From: a bacterium
Lineage (GTDB): Bacteria; Bacillota; Clostridia; Oscillospirales; Oscillospiraceae
Assembly (NCBI GenBank): GCA_004562395.1
Contig: SFQY01000011.1
Location: 1 to 64,000 of the forward strand
Direction of reading: 5' to 3'
DNA length: 64,000 bases
This document shows, piece by piece, positions 35,359-43,505 of this stretch. How positions within the stretch are numbered: position 1 is the first letter of the stretch; each line of letters opens with the position of its first letter. Position numbers and translations under genes: made by a program. The notes under the pieces are model-generated. The model was not told where the DNA came from. It ran no database searches and worked only from the letters and a program-made list of their open reading frames with translations.

Positions 35359-36663
35359 ATGAAAATCAGAAAGCTATTGGCGCTTCTTCTGGCGCTGGCC
35401 CTGTGGGGAGGCACCGCGGCGTTTCCGGTGTCCGCCGCCGGGGAGCTTGTGTATGGCATCGGCTTTGTCACGGCTGATGAAGGGCAGCTCCGCGCCGGGC
35501 CGGAGGAAAGCACCGAGGTCCTGTGTCCGGTCCGGCAGGGGGACTGCGTGGTGGTTCTGGGAACAACCGGCCAGTGGTACCGGGTCAGCTTCAATCTTCG
35601 AACCGGCTACCTGCACCGGGACAGCCTCAGCGTCCGGACCAAGGAAAACGCGGAGCTTGGCTTCGGCGTGGTCGCCGAAAGCCGCGTCAACCTGCGCTCC
35701 GGCCCTTCCTGCGCTTACGGCGTCACGGCAGCCGCCGTCAAGGGCCAGGTGTGCTATATCCTGGGCCTGGAGGACGGGTGGTACCGGGTTCTGTACGGGG
35801 ACCGGGAATGCTTCATCCGCAGCGATTATCTGGAGCGGAAGGAGATCCCCTATGAAAACGAGGCTTCTTCCAAAACACCCAGATTCTACATCGGCGGAAA
35901 ATCCACCGGCACGGTCCCCGACGCCGCCGCCATCGGCGGGGATCTTGTGAACTTCTGCGCCGGGCGGATCCTCAACGCCTGCGTCCGTGACGGGGAGCTG
36001 GCCCGGACGGAGGTGAACCGCCTGCTGGCCCAGATGGAACAGGCGGATCCGGAGCAGACCGGACGCTGGAGGGCCATTCTGGACAACTGGGCCTGGATTT
36101 ACCGGGATACGCAGGTGGGCGGCACCGAGCTGCCGGAGGGCCTTCCGGAGGATGATTCTCTGTGCATCCTGGTCTTCGGCTTTGGCCTGAATGCCGACGG
36201 CTCTCCCAAGCCGGAGCTGACGGACCGGCTGCAGGTGGCCCTGGGGTCGGCGGAAAAGTACCCCAACGCCTATATCCTGTGTACCGGCGGCGCTACCGCT
36301 GCCGATGAGACCACAACGGAGGCGGCGGTGATGGCGGACTGGCTGGCTGCCCACGGCGTTGCCGAAAGCCGGATCCTGCGGGAGGACCAGTCCCGGAGTA
36401 CCGCCGAGAATGCCCGCTTCAGCTGCGCCCTGCTCAGCGCCCACTCCCGGATCCGGCATGTGGCCCTGGTCAGCAGCGACTACCATATCCTCCGCTGCAC
36501 CCTGATGTTCACAACGGCTTCCCTGTGGGCCGAAACCGGGGACACCCCCATCGACGTGGTGGCCAATGCCGCCTGCCATGCCGAGGGGCAGAGCGATGAG
36601 GGCATCTACACCCAGGCCTGGGGCATCGCCCTGATCACCGGAGCGGACTGGCAGGGGTTCTGA
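35359..36663 (+). CDS. Exported protein with two SH3b domains and a DUF218 (YdcF/SanA-like) domain
   Basis: 434 residues. A signal peptide (1-27, LLALLLALALWGG, cut near AAG) is followed by two bacterial SH3 domains (about 35-92, GQLRAGPEESTEVL; and about 100-160, VNLRSGPSCAYGVTA), a linker, and DUF218 (about 265-430: ILVFGFGLNADGSPKPELTDR, LCTGGATAADETTTEA, ENARFSCAL, VSSDYHILR). SH3b domains usually bind peptidoglycan; DUF218 proteins include envelope-maintenance factors of unclear chemistry. I infer a secreted, wall-associated enzyme. It is a single-gene unit. Confidence 0.85.
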   Translation: MKIRKLLALLLALALWGGTAAFPVSAAGELVYGIGFVTADEGQLRAGPEESTEVLCPVRQGDCVVVLGTTGQWYRVSFNLRTGYLHRDSLSVRTKENAELGFGVVAESRVNLRSGPSCAYGVTAAAVKGQVCYILGLEDGWYRVLYGDRECFIRSDYLERKEIPYENEASSKTPRFYIGGKSTGTVPDAAAIGGDLVNFCAGRILNACVRDGELARTEVNRLLAQMEQADPEQTGRWRAILDNWAWIYRDTQVGGTELPEGLPEDDSLCILVFGFGLNADGSPKPELTDRLQVALGSAEKYPNAYILCTGGATAADETTTEAAVMADWLAAHGVAESRILREDQSRSTAENARFSCALLSAHSRIRHVALVSSDYHILRCTLMFTTASLWAETGDTPIDVVANAACHAEGQSDEGIYTQAWGIALITGADWQGF

Positions 36664-36763
36664 TATCCTTTTTTCATGAGATTCACGATGAAGTATTCAT
36701 GTAGATGAACGTTTATCTTAAGCAGCGGGGGAAAATGGTTCCGTTTTTGTGTATATCGGTTTA

Positions 36764-36973
36764 CTCAGCAGTTCAATAAATTGGTATTTGTAAGGACGAG
36801 TGCCGCACAATACCTTCCCCCGGGGGGAAGGGGGACCGCGAAGCGGTGGATGAGGAATGGCGATACCTTACCATTCGCAATGCCGTTAATTTAAACGGTA
36901 CAGACCCTTCCCCCCCGGGGGAAGGTATTGCACTCCGGCATCCCTGCAAATTCCAATTTCTCGCATTGCTGAG
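36764..36973. repeat. Modular inverted-repeat element, module B (copy F2)
   Basis: 210 bp. The ends are CTCAGCAGTTCAATAAATTGG and, inverted, CTCAGCAATGCGAGAAATTGG. The inner arms are AGTGCCGCACAATACCTTCC / GGAAGGTATTGCACTCC. Between them lies a shorter variable core. The rest of the gap 36664-37060 contains no gene. Confidence 0.8.
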
Positions 36974-37060
36974 CGAAGATGATAAGCACATTTGTTTTTC
37001 TTGAACATTCCGAAAAAGAATGCCCGGGAGGCTGGCTGTGTGCCGGCTTCCCGGGTATGC

Positions 37061-37834
37061 TCATTCCTGATTCATCCGGCACAGAAGGCCGCTGAGGGTC
37101 TGCCAGTCGCTGCCCTCGAACTCGAAGGCGGTGCAGCCCTCGGGAGCCCGTCCCGGCAGAAGGGCCGGATCGGCGGGGGCCTGTTCGGCGGGGGTCAGGC
37201 CGGTGTGCATATACACCGTGGTGATGCCCAGGGCCGCCGCGCCGGCAATGTCGGTTTCCCGGTCGTTGCCGATCATCAGACACTTGCCGGGGTCCAGGTT
37301 CCGCTGCTCCAGCAGCGCCCGGTAGAACCGGCTGTCAGGCTTCCGGCAGAGGTAGTCCGAGGACAGGTAAATTCCGTCAAACAGCCCCTCCAGCTCCAGG
37401 TGCCGCAGCTCATAGGCGGTGAAGATCTGCTGGGCGTTGCTCAGCAGCCACAGCCGGAAGCCCTTTTCCCGCAGCCGGGCCAGAGCCTGGGGAACGTAGG
37501 GGTACAGCCGGATGTACTCCATGGAGGCGATCCGGAAGAACTGGGCGGCGTTGATCCCCAGGGTATCCGCGTCCTTCTCCACCCCTTTGGCCCGGAAAAG
37601 CTCCCCCATCACCGTCTCGAAGGGAATGTCCGGGAAGCACTCATAGCTCTGCCCGGCTTTGGCTTCCCGGGCGGCCATGGCGGTCCGGAAGGCCTCCTTC
37701 AGCTCCTGAGCGGTATAGTGAGCGCCGTAAAATCCAAAATAAATGGCGGTTTTCTCCCAGACGGCATCGGACTCCTCGGTGTGTATATCCACCAAGGTAC
37801 CGTACAGGTCAAAGATCAGATCGGTGTATCCCAT
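37061..37834 (-). CDS. HAD-superfamily hydrolase (phosphatase)
   Basis: A 257-residue protein with a C1 cap. Motif I DLYGTLVD holds the two catalytic Asp residues (the second position is Tyr-Gly-Thr, common in the YjjG/L-2-haloacid group); motif II LLSNA; motif III Lys in CRKPDSRF; motif IV GNDRETDI. It is likely a nucleotidase or sugar phosphatase; the substrate is not predictable. GGAGG precedes the ATG. Confidence 0.88.
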   Translation of the reverse strand: MGYTDLIFDLYGTLVDIHTEESDAVWEKTAIYFGFYGAHYTAQELKEAFRTAMAAREAKAGQSYECFPDIPFETVMGELFRAKGVEKDADTLGINAAQFFRIASMEYIRLYPYVPQALARLREKGFRLWLLSNAQQIFTAYELRHLELEGLFDGIYLSSDYLCRKPDSRFYRALLEQRNLDPGKCLMIGNDRETDIAGAAALGITTVYMHTGLTPAEQAPADPALLPGRAPEGCTAFEFEGSDWQTLSGLLCRMNQE

Positions 37835-37925
37835 GGGCGATTCCTCCGTTTCTCTGTTTCCCCGCCATTATACAACACCTGGCATTCCGGACGCAAGATG
37901 GATTTGGGGGGAGGGGAGAGAAAGC

Positions 37926-38393
37926 TCAGAATTTTCTGCTGTAGTAGAGCTTGAAGGCCACGCCCAGCAGGGAGCTGACCAGCACGCAGGCCAGAACGCT
38001 TAGGCTGACGGCCACGCTGAAATACCCGCAGACAATGCCGGCTACCAGCCCCAGGATCAGAAAGGCCTGCAGGGCGGAGGCACGGGCGCAGGTCCAGACC
38101 TGAATGGCCCGCTCGTCGTTTTCCCGGATGTACAGCTTTTTCAGCTTCTTTTCGTCCTTCAGCGCCAGACAGTTGCGGACCAGGCCGAACAGCATCAGCG
38201 CGAAAATTCCGAAGGAAGCGCCGGAGACGAAGCCCCGCCACTGGGACTGCCAGTGGCTGTCTCCGGCCACGGGGGTCAGCTGGACCAGCCCCGCCTCCGC
38301 CGCGAAGCCCAGAGCGCAGAAGACCGCCAGGATCACGCAGCCCACCGCCAGGATCAGATTCTGTACTTTCAGTTTTTCTTGAAAGGTTTCCAT
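37926..38393 (-). CDS. Small membrane protein paired with an XRE regulator
   Basis: 155 residues with four predicted helices (about 12-32, 58-75, 105-125, 128-148) and a charged cytoplasmic loop (LKDEKKLKKLYIRENDER). This resembles the uncharacterised integral membrane proteins encoded next to small XRE regulators in Clostridia. Its ribosome binding site lies inside the last codons of the upstream XRE gene, so translation is coupled. The function is unknown. Confidence 0.75.
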   Translation of the reverse strand: METFQEKLKVQNLILAVGCVILAVFCALGFAAEAGLVQLTPVAGDSHWQSQWRGFVSGASFGIFALMLFGLVRNCLALKDEKKLKKLYIRENDERAIQVWTCARASALQAFLILGLVAGIVCGYFSVAVSLSVLACVLVSSLLGVAFKLYYSRKF

Positions 38394-38396
38394 GGA

Positions 38397-38600
38397 TTAT
38401 TCCTCCAAATCCGAAAAATCAAATACTTCTTCAATGGTCAGCCCGAAATACCGGGCGATCTTATAGGCCAGGGGAAGGGAAGCGGTGTACTTGCCCACCT
38501 CGATGGAGGTGATGGTCTGCCGTGTGGTACCCACAGCCTCCGCCAGCTCTTCCTGGGACAGCCTGCGCGCCTTGCGCAGCTCACGGATCTTTGTTTTCAT
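38397..38600 (-). CDS. Small XRE-family transcriptional regulator
   Basis: 67 residues, essentially a single Cro/CI helix-turn-helix: KIRELRKARRLSQEELAEAV, GTTRQTITSIEVGKYTASLP, IARYFGLTIEEVFDF. This YozG-like size and ending (IEEVF) is typical of autoregulated regulators co-transcribed with membrane proteins. AAAGGAG precedes ATG. Upstream are a consensus promoter and three copies of a likely operator. Confidence 0.9.
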   Translation of the reverse strand: MKTKIRELRKARRLSQEELAEAVGTTRQTITSIEVGKYTASLPLAYKIARYFGLTIEEVFDFSDLEE

Positions 38601-38651
38601 GGGATGCTCCTTTGTTTCCTCCCACGGGTCCGCGAAAGGAAAATGCTAAGT

Positions 38652-38709
38652 TAACTTTGCAAATAAAGCATAGCACGCTTTGCAAAATTTGTCAAGTACG
38701 CTTTGCGAA
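38652..38709 (-). promoter_or_regulatory. XRE promoter with three operator-like repeats
   Basis: On the minus strand, TTGACA (38690-38695), 17-base spacer, TATGCT (38667-38672). Three copies of a TTTGCAAAGCGTGC-like sequence (plus-strand CGCTTTGCAAA form) lie at 38652-38663, 38674-38686 and 38697-38709: after the -10, in the spacer, and before the -35. Two of the spacings are about 23 bp. This layout suits autorepression by the XRE protein. Confidence 0.75.
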
Positions 38710-38730
38710 AAACATGACAGAGAAAGGGTC

Positions 38731-38893
38731 GTTTATAGTTGCACCCTTCGTAGGGCTTATGTCATGACCCCGCCGACCACTTACGAAAACTGAGCGCTTA
38801 ACTCAATGCCAAAACGGAACATTACGCAACCAACGAATCATGCAATTAACATACCAATCGGCGGGGTCATGACCCCGCCCTACGAAGATAAAC
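38731..38893. repeat. Modular inverted-repeat element, module A (copy E2)
   Basis: 163 bp. The ends are GTTTATAGTTGCACCCTTCG and, inverted, GTTTATCTTCG; next inward CGTAGGGCTTATGTCATGAC and GGGGTCATGACCCCGCCC. The middle ~80 bp is unrelated AT-richer sequence. Confidence 0.78.
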
Positions 38894-38970
38894 AATCTTT
38901 TACGCGGTCAACAGCTACTCCCGGACACCCGTTTGCGGCGGGATGCGGCTTCTTTTCCCGCCCAAACAGG

Positions 38971-39002
38971 AAAACCCCCCGGAATGGCATCCATTCCGGG
39001 GG
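38971..39002 (-). terminator. Rho-independent terminator of the EEAPA-repeat gene
   Basis: On the minus strand, CCCCCGGAATGG pairs with CCATTCCGGGGG across a 3-base loop and is followed by TTTT. It lies just after the gene's stop at 39019. Confidence 0.85.
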
Positions 39003-39018
39003 AAATCCGTCTTCTGAA

Positions 39019-39336
39019 TTATTCGGCGAAATCGGCGTCCTCGGCCACGGGCTCATGGTCGGAGACCACAACCTCGGGAGCGGGCTCCTCGGCGGGAGCT
39101 TCCTCAGCGGCAGGCGCTTCCTCAGCAGCGGGGGCCTCTTCGGCGGGAGCTTCCTCAGCGGCGGGAGCCTCTTCCGCGGGCTCCGCCTTCTGGCAGCAGG
39201 GGCACTGGGGCAGGCTGGCCAGGGTCTTCTTGGCCCAGGCGACGATCTGCTCACCGTAGGTGGCCAGGAGGTAAACAGCGCCGGCGGCCGCGGCCAGAGC
39301 GGTCAGAACTTTCACAACAGCATTCAGGGTTTTCAT
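39019..39336 (-). CDS. Small membrane-anchored protein with acidic EEAPA repeats
   Basis: 105 residues; no recognised family. One N-terminal helix (about 5-26) is followed by AWAKKTLASLPQCPCCQKAE, with a CxCC cluster, then about seven tandem repeats of AEEAP(A) type and an acidic tail. The frame can start at TTG 39351, but ATG 39336 has GGAGG 8 bases upstream. It has its own promoter and terminator. The repeats may be unstable in length between strains; they could form a stiff charged spacer (inference). Confidence 0.8.
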   Translation of the reverse strand: MKTLNAVVKVLTALAAAAGAVYLLATYGEQIVAWAKKTLASLPQCPCCQKAEPAEEAPAAEEAPAEEAPAAEEAPAAEEAPAEEPAPEVVVSDHEPVAEDADFAE

Positions 39337-39372
39337 AACATTGACCTCCAAATCAATTTTATCCTACGCTTC

Positions 39373-39401
39373 AGTATAACCAATACAGGGGAAAAAAGCA
39401 A
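39373..39401 (-). promoter_or_regulatory. Promoter of the EEAPA-repeat gene
   Basis: Minus-strand TTGCTT, 17-base spacer, TATACT, about 37 bp before the ATG. Confidence 0.7.
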
Positions 39402-39479
39402 TAAACATTTCATGAATTTGCGAAAAATAGCAAAATCCGGCACGGGGCGCCAACGCAGCCCCGGGGAAAGGGCGGACGC

Positions 39480-40277
39480 CTAAACATAGCCGTACATGCC
39501 CCGGACGCTGACCTCTCCGGAGGTCACGGACTCCAGGCTTCCGTCGGGGAAGGCCACCACCAGACCGCCCTCCTCGTCCACGTCCAGTGCCCTGCCGTGG
39601 CGGACCTCATCGCCCCGGACCAGGGAAATCTCCCGGCCGATGGTGACGCAGTCCCGCCGGTACCGGGCCAGCAGCTCCCCTTTTTCGGACAGCAGGATTT
39701 CCGACATGGCGTGCAGGGACTCCATCATGGCCGCCGCTACCTTTGCCCGGTCGATGTCCCGGCCGGCAGCCATGGCCAGGGACCCGGCCATATCCCGGAT
39801 CTCCGGGGGGAAATCCTCCGGACGCTGGCGGCAGTTGACGCCGATGCCGATGATGGCGTAGTCCAGCCCGCCGCCGGGGGTCAGGCCCAGCTCCGTGAGG
39901 ATGCCGCAGAGCTTTCTGCCGCCGGACACCAGATCGTTGGTCCATTTGATGCCGGGACGGAATCCGGCGGAGGCCTCCAGGGCGTCGCACATGGCCACCG
40001 CCGTGGCGCAGGTCAGGTGCATCAGCTCTTTTGGGGCGCAGCGGGGGCGCAGGAGCAGACTGAAGTAAATGCCGACCCCGGCAGGGGAGAGGAAGCTCCG
40101 GCCCCGCCGGCCGTGGCCGCCGGTCTGACGGTCGGCGATCAGCACGGTGCCCTGGGGGGCGCCCTGCCTGGCCAGCAGCTTCAGCCGGTCGTTGGTGGAG
40201 TCCAGAGACGCTATGTATTGGAACCGGTCCTTCCAGGGGTATTCCGGGGAAAGGCTGGTCAGAATCTGCTGCTTCAT
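39480..40277 (-). CDS. birA: Biotin--[acetyl-CoA-carboxylase] ligase, without DNA-binding domain
   Basis: A 265-residue monofunctional ligase: ligase domain with GGHGRRGRSF (53-62), the biotinyl-AMP site, KWTNDL near 112 with catalytic Lys, and GIGVNCRQ, then the C-terminal SH3-like domain (about 215-263). The N-terminal helix-turn-helix of bifunctional BirA is absent, so it should not repress transcription. It attaches biotin to carboxylase subunits. The ATG lies just after the upstream stop (TGA GT ATG), so it depends on translational coupling to the membrane acyltransferase gene. Confidence 0.93.
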   Translation of the reverse strand: MKQQILTSLSPEYPWKDRFQYIASLDSTNDRLKLLARQGAPQGTVLIADRQTGGHGRRGRSFLSPAGVGIYFSLLLRPRCAPKELMHLTCATAVAMCDALEASAGFRPGIKWTNDLVSGGRKLCGILTELGLTPGGGLDYAIIGIGVNCRQRPEDFPPEIRDMAGSLAMAAGRDIDRAKVAAAMMESLHAMSEILLSEKGELLARYRRDCVTIGREISLVRGDEVRHGRALDVDEEGGLVVAFPDGSLESVTSGEVSVRGMYGYV

Positions 40278-40279
40278 AC

Positions 40280-41698
40280 TCAATCGATGTCCCTCAGAAC
40301 TTCCTCCGGCGGGCGGTCCAGCACCTCCGGATGCTGCAGGATCCGCTTGTAGTGCTTGAAGAAGGCGGCGTAGTAGTACCCGTCCACGATCCGCTCGTCC
40401 AGAACGAATTTCACGTCCACATATTTGCGCTGGACCACGGTGCCGTCCTCCAGCACCTCATTGGCCCGGCGCTTCATGCCGAAGGCTCCGAAAACCGGCA
40501 GGTTGCCGAAGTCGTAGAGGTGGTGGTAGATGGGGGGAATGCCCAGGCTGCCCATGGAGGTGAAGAACAGGGAGCCGTGGAAGGGGCTGACCTCCAGCAG
40601 GAACTTGGGGAGCATCCCGAAATAGTCCAGGGTCTTCAGCAGCCACACCACGAATTTCAGCAGTACTCCGGGAATCAGGGTGAAGGCCCCGGCGGTGCTG
40701 TCGAAGTTGGAATCCAGGGGGGTGTTTTTCACGGTGTCCACGGCGGACTGAAGCTTGCGGTACACCTCGTCGGCGGTGTCCCGGGGATTCAGGTGGACCT
40801 TGATGACGGTGTCGGGGGAGTCGGCGGACATCTCCTTTTTGATGGTCATGCAGTACTGGATGTCGTCGCCCCGGGAGAAGACCTTCTGCCCGGACAGGAA
40901 ACGGTTCAGGCCGGGATAGCGGCACAGGCCCCGGACGTAGGCGGCCAGCAGCACATGGGTGATGCCGAAGTTGGTCAGGCCCTCCCGGCGCTTCTGGCGG
41001 ATGTAGCGGTCCACATGGGTGATCTCCAGAGCTTCCTCAAAGAAGTTGGAGGAGGTGTTCCGGGTGACCATGATGTAGGGCGAAACCTGGGCCATGGGCG
41101 GCAGGGAACGGATCCGCCGTCCGTCGGTGCGGTCGCCCCAGGTGGGGTGGTATTCGTCCACGGGATGGATCCGGATGGCGAAGACCAGGCACAGCATTCC
41201 CAGCAGCATCATCAGGTCCGGCAGGAACAGCCCCAAGGTATCCACGCTGCGCACCAGCAGGATCCGCCGGTAGCAGTACAGCAGGAAGAGGATGGGGCCC
41301 AGGACCACAGGCAACAGAAGCAGAATAAAGTGCCTGTGGCGTCCGGCGGTGATGTCGGTGTAGAGCCAGGCGAAGAAGACCAGGGCGATCCAGAACAGCC
41401 CGGTGATAAACCGGCTTTCCGAGGCCGCGGAGAAGCTGAGGCCCGCGTAAATGGCCATCAGCCAGACGGGAATGGCGGTTTTGTAGAACAGCTCCTTCCC
41501 GCTCAGCAGGGCGATGAGCGCATACAGTGCGGTTGCCGTGAGTGGCAGGATAATTTGGCTCCACACGTACTGCGATTCCCCGGACCCTTTCAAACCGGAG
41601 AACACAATGCGGGCCACTGCCGAAGCCACCATGCACAGCGCCATCAGCCAGGTCAGCGCGTTTTTGCGGCTGACGTAGAGGTGAATTCTGTTTTTCAT
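40280..41698 (-). CDS. Membrane protein fused to an E2/CAT-type acyltransferase-fold domain
   Basis: 472 residues. The N-terminal ~180 residues contain about six helices; the C-terminal ~280 resemble the catalytic domain of 2-oxoacid dehydrogenase E2/chloramphenicol acetyltransferase: PPMAQVSPYIMVTRNTSSNF, then GITHVLLAAYVRGLCRYPGLN, and DERIVDGYYYAAFFKHYKRI near residue 435. The family motif is DHRVxDG with catalytic His; here His is replaced by Glu, so normal acyl transfer is doubtful. The ATG at 41698 has no ribosome binding site and sits ~9 bases after the -10 box. It is co-transcribed with birA. Confidence 0.78.
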   Translation of the reverse strand: MKNRIHLYVSRKNALTWLMALCMVASAVARIVFSGLKGSGESQYVWSQIILPLTATALYALIALLSGKELFYKTAIPVWLMAIYAGLSFSAASESRFITGLFWIALVFFAWLYTDITAGRHRHFILLLLPVVLGPILFLLYCYRRILLVRSVDTLGLFLPDLMMLLGMLCLVFAIRIHPVDEYHPTWGDRTDGRRIRSLPPMAQVSPYIMVTRNTSSNFFEEALEITHVDRYIRQKRREGLTNFGITHVLLAAYVRGLCRYPGLNRFLSGQKVFSRGDDIQYCMTIKKEMSADSPDTVIKVHLNPRDTADEVYRKLQSAVDTVKNTPLDSNFDSTAGAFTLIPGVLLKFVVWLLKTLDYFGMLPKFLLEVSPFHGSLFFTSMGSLGIPPIYHHLYDFGNLPVFGAFGMKRRANEVLEDGTVVQRKYVDVKFVLDERIVDGYYYAAFFKHYKRILQHPEVLDRPPEEVLRDID

Positions 41699-41706
41699 AC
41701 ACACAT

Positions 41707-41735
41707 AGTATATCAAACCCCCGGCCGGATGGCAA
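41707..41735 (-). promoter_or_regulatory. Promoter of the acyltransferase-birA operon; possibly leaderless
   Basis: Minus-strand TTGCCA, 17-base spacer, TATACT. The predicted transcription start (about 41700) is within a few bases of the ATG at 41698, and no Shine-Dalgarno sequence is present. Confidence 0.65.
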
Positions 41736-41864
41736 TAAAAAAGTTGTTTTGGGCCCGTATTTTTCCGCCGGAAGGAAAATAGAGGGAAAAGAAAGTTGCG
41801 CTTTTCAACATCTCCCCCGGCACCCCTCCCCGGTCGGTGTCATCAACGAAAAGCTTCGATCTAT

Positions 41865-42144
41865 GACCGTTTATCTTCGTTGGTTGCAGTGGCGCGGCAG
41901 CGCCCATGGCTTCCCCCGGGGGGAAGCTGGCATAAAAATCCGCTCTTCGGAACGGATTTTTATGACTGAAGAGGAACGGCGATATGTTCCGAATTTATAT
42001 GCAGCTCGTTAAAAAGGTACAGTGGAAAAGGGTGTACAGTTTCATTTGACTGCATTGCGAATGGTAAGATGTCGCCGTTCCTCATCCGCCCCAGTGTGCG
42101 CACTGGGGCACCTTCCCCCCGGGGGAAGGTATTGCCCACTGCAC
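41865..42144 (-). repeat. Modular inverted-repeat element, module B, long copy (Y)
   Basis: Read on the minus strand from 42144 to about 41897 it is nearly identical to 44769-45018 on the plus strand. It contains TACCTTCCCCCGGGGGGAAGG, GCCCCAGTGCGCACACTGGGG, GCGGATGAGGAACGGCGACA and the hairpin ATAAAAATCCGTTCCGAAGA ... GGATTTTTAT. One end (CCGTTTATCTTCG) retains the family terminus; the other runs into the 3' end of the homocysteine methyltransferase gene. Confidence 0.85.
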
Positions 42145-43004
42145 AGCTTCAGCGCCGCGATATAGTCCGGCGCGGTGCCGCAGCAGCCGCCCAGGATGTC
42201 CGCGCCGTTGGCCTTGCAATCGCGCAGGATCCCGGCGAATTCCTCCGGGGTCATGGGGTATTCGGCGATGCCGTCGCCGTTGATCACGGGCATTCCGGCG
42301 TTGGGCTTGCAGATCAGGGGACCTTTCACAAACCTTCTCAGCTTGGCCACCAGATAGGGGGTCATCATGTCCGCCGACACGCAGTTGAAGCCCACGGCGG
42401 CGGCTCCTGCCTGTTCCAGCTCCTGCAGGATCTTTCCTGCGTCGGCCCCGGAGAACAATGAACCGTCGGACTGCATGGTAAAGGTGTACATGGCGGCTCC
42501 CGCGCCTTCCAACTCCGCGGCGGTGAGGATGGCCTCCGCCTCCTGCTGGTACAGCAGCGTCTCGCCCACCAGCAGGTCCGCGCCGCCGTCCATCAGCCCC
42601 CGGATCTGGCGGCGGTAGTTCTCCACCAGCAGGTCAAAACAGTCCGGGTCCCAGCTGTCGCAGAAGGTGGCCAGGGTGGTCAGATCTCCGGCGATGAGAC
42701 AGCCGGGAGCGGCGGAGCGGCTCAGAGCCACCAGCGCTTCGTTGACCTTCTCGGTCTGCTTCTCCAGCCCAACGGCTTTCAGGGCAATGGGCTGGGCCTG
42801 GAAGGTGGGGGCGTAGATGATCTGGGAGCCGGCCTGGGCGTAGGAGCGCTGCAGGGCCACCAGAGGCTCCGGATGCTCCAGCACCCATTGTTCGGTACAG
42901 CAGCCCTTGGGCATGCCGGCGTTTCGCAGATTGGAGCCGGTGGCCCCGTCCAGGATGTGCAGGCCGCTGCGGACTTTGGCCTGGAATTCTTCTTTGGTGA
43001 GCAT
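42042..43004 (-). CDS. Homocysteine S-methyltransferase family protein with repeat-derived C-terminus
   Basis: A 320-residue TIM-barrel protein. DGATGSNL (19-26) begins the barrel, and zinc ligands are Cys208 (GFNCVS) and Cys274/Cys275 (GGCCG). It transfers a methyl group to homocysteine, from S-methylmethionine or a similar donor; no cobalamin domain is present. AAGGAGG supports ATG 43004 over the longer frame. The family domain ends near residue 287; residues ~288-320 are encoded by repeat element Y, so the original stop has been replaced. It is followed by the acyltransferase gene in the same direction. Confidence 0.88.
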   Translation of the reverse strand: MLTKEEFQAKVRSGLHILDGATGSNLRNAGMPKGCCTEQWVLEHPEPLVALQRSYAQAGSQIIYAPTFQAQPIALKAVGLEKQTEKVNEALVALSRSAAPGCLIAGDLTTLATFCDSWDPDCFDLLVENYRRQIRGLMDGGADLLVGETLLYQQEAEAILTAAELEGAGAAMYTFTMQSDGSLFSGADAGKILQELEQAGAAAVGFNCVSADMMTPYLVAKLRRFVKGPLICKPNAGMPVINGDGIAEYPMTPEEFAGILRDCKANGADILGGCCGTAPDYIAALKLCSGQYLPPGGRCPSAHTGADEERRHLTIRNAVK

Positions 43005-43126
43005 GGGAGATCCTCCTTGATCTTTTGATTGAGGCGATCCTTTGCCGGGGCCGGTCATGACATAAGCCCAGGGAAAAGGGACACAGGGAAACGATCCGTT
43101 ATTATAATGTGTATACTGGTTTTATT

Positions 43127-43386
43127 CAGCTGGTCGATAAATTGGTGTATGCTGGGATGCTTCGTAGGGCTTATGTCATGACCCCGCCGACCCACTGCGA
43201 GTTTCCGATCGGTTGGTTGAACGGAAAATGGATCGTTCATACCGTAGGGCGGGGGCTCGCCCCCGCCAAAACGTAACTTTTTTCTGGCGATTCCGTTGAA
43301 TGCTCCCCGGTCAAAAACCGAAACCTGGTCGGCGGGGTCATGACCCCGCCCTACGACCCTTCAAATTCCAATGGATCGGGCACCAG
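43127..43386. repeat. Modular inverted-repeat element, module A (copy E3)
   Basis: About 260 bp between the divergent homocysteine methyltransferase and aminopeptidase genes. The left end is CAGCTGGTCGATAAATTGG; internal GGCTTATGTCATGACCCCGC, GGCGGGGGCTCGCCCCCGCC and GGCGGGGTCATGACCCCGCC follow. Its core is inverted relative to copies E1 and E4. The remainder of 43005-43505 holds only the aminopeptidase promoter. Confidence 0.8.
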
Positions 43387-43443
43387 GCAAAGCTTCTGAG
43401 CGCATTCCATTATAAACCATTTCTTAAATAAATGCAACAATCA

Positions 43444-43472
43444 TTGACCTTTGGGGTAAAATCTGCTACTAT
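43444..43472 (+). promoter_or_regulatory. Promoter of the M29 aminopeptidase gene
   Basis: TTGACC, 17-base spacer, TACTAT, 33 bp before the ATG. Confidence 0.75.
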
Positions 43473-43505
43473 AGCAAAAGTTTCTGAAAATTGGAGGAGT
43501 ATCCT

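Noticed and set aside
42900..43100. A SAM or methionine-type riboswitch upstream of the homocysteine methyltransferase
   Set aside because: I could find no paired conserved stems; only a ribosome binding site and the E3 repeat are visible.
43055..43240. Short frames such as this one and 47579-47962 with similar translations
   Set aside because: The similar peptides arise because the same non-coding repeat is read in several places; there is no ribosome binding site.
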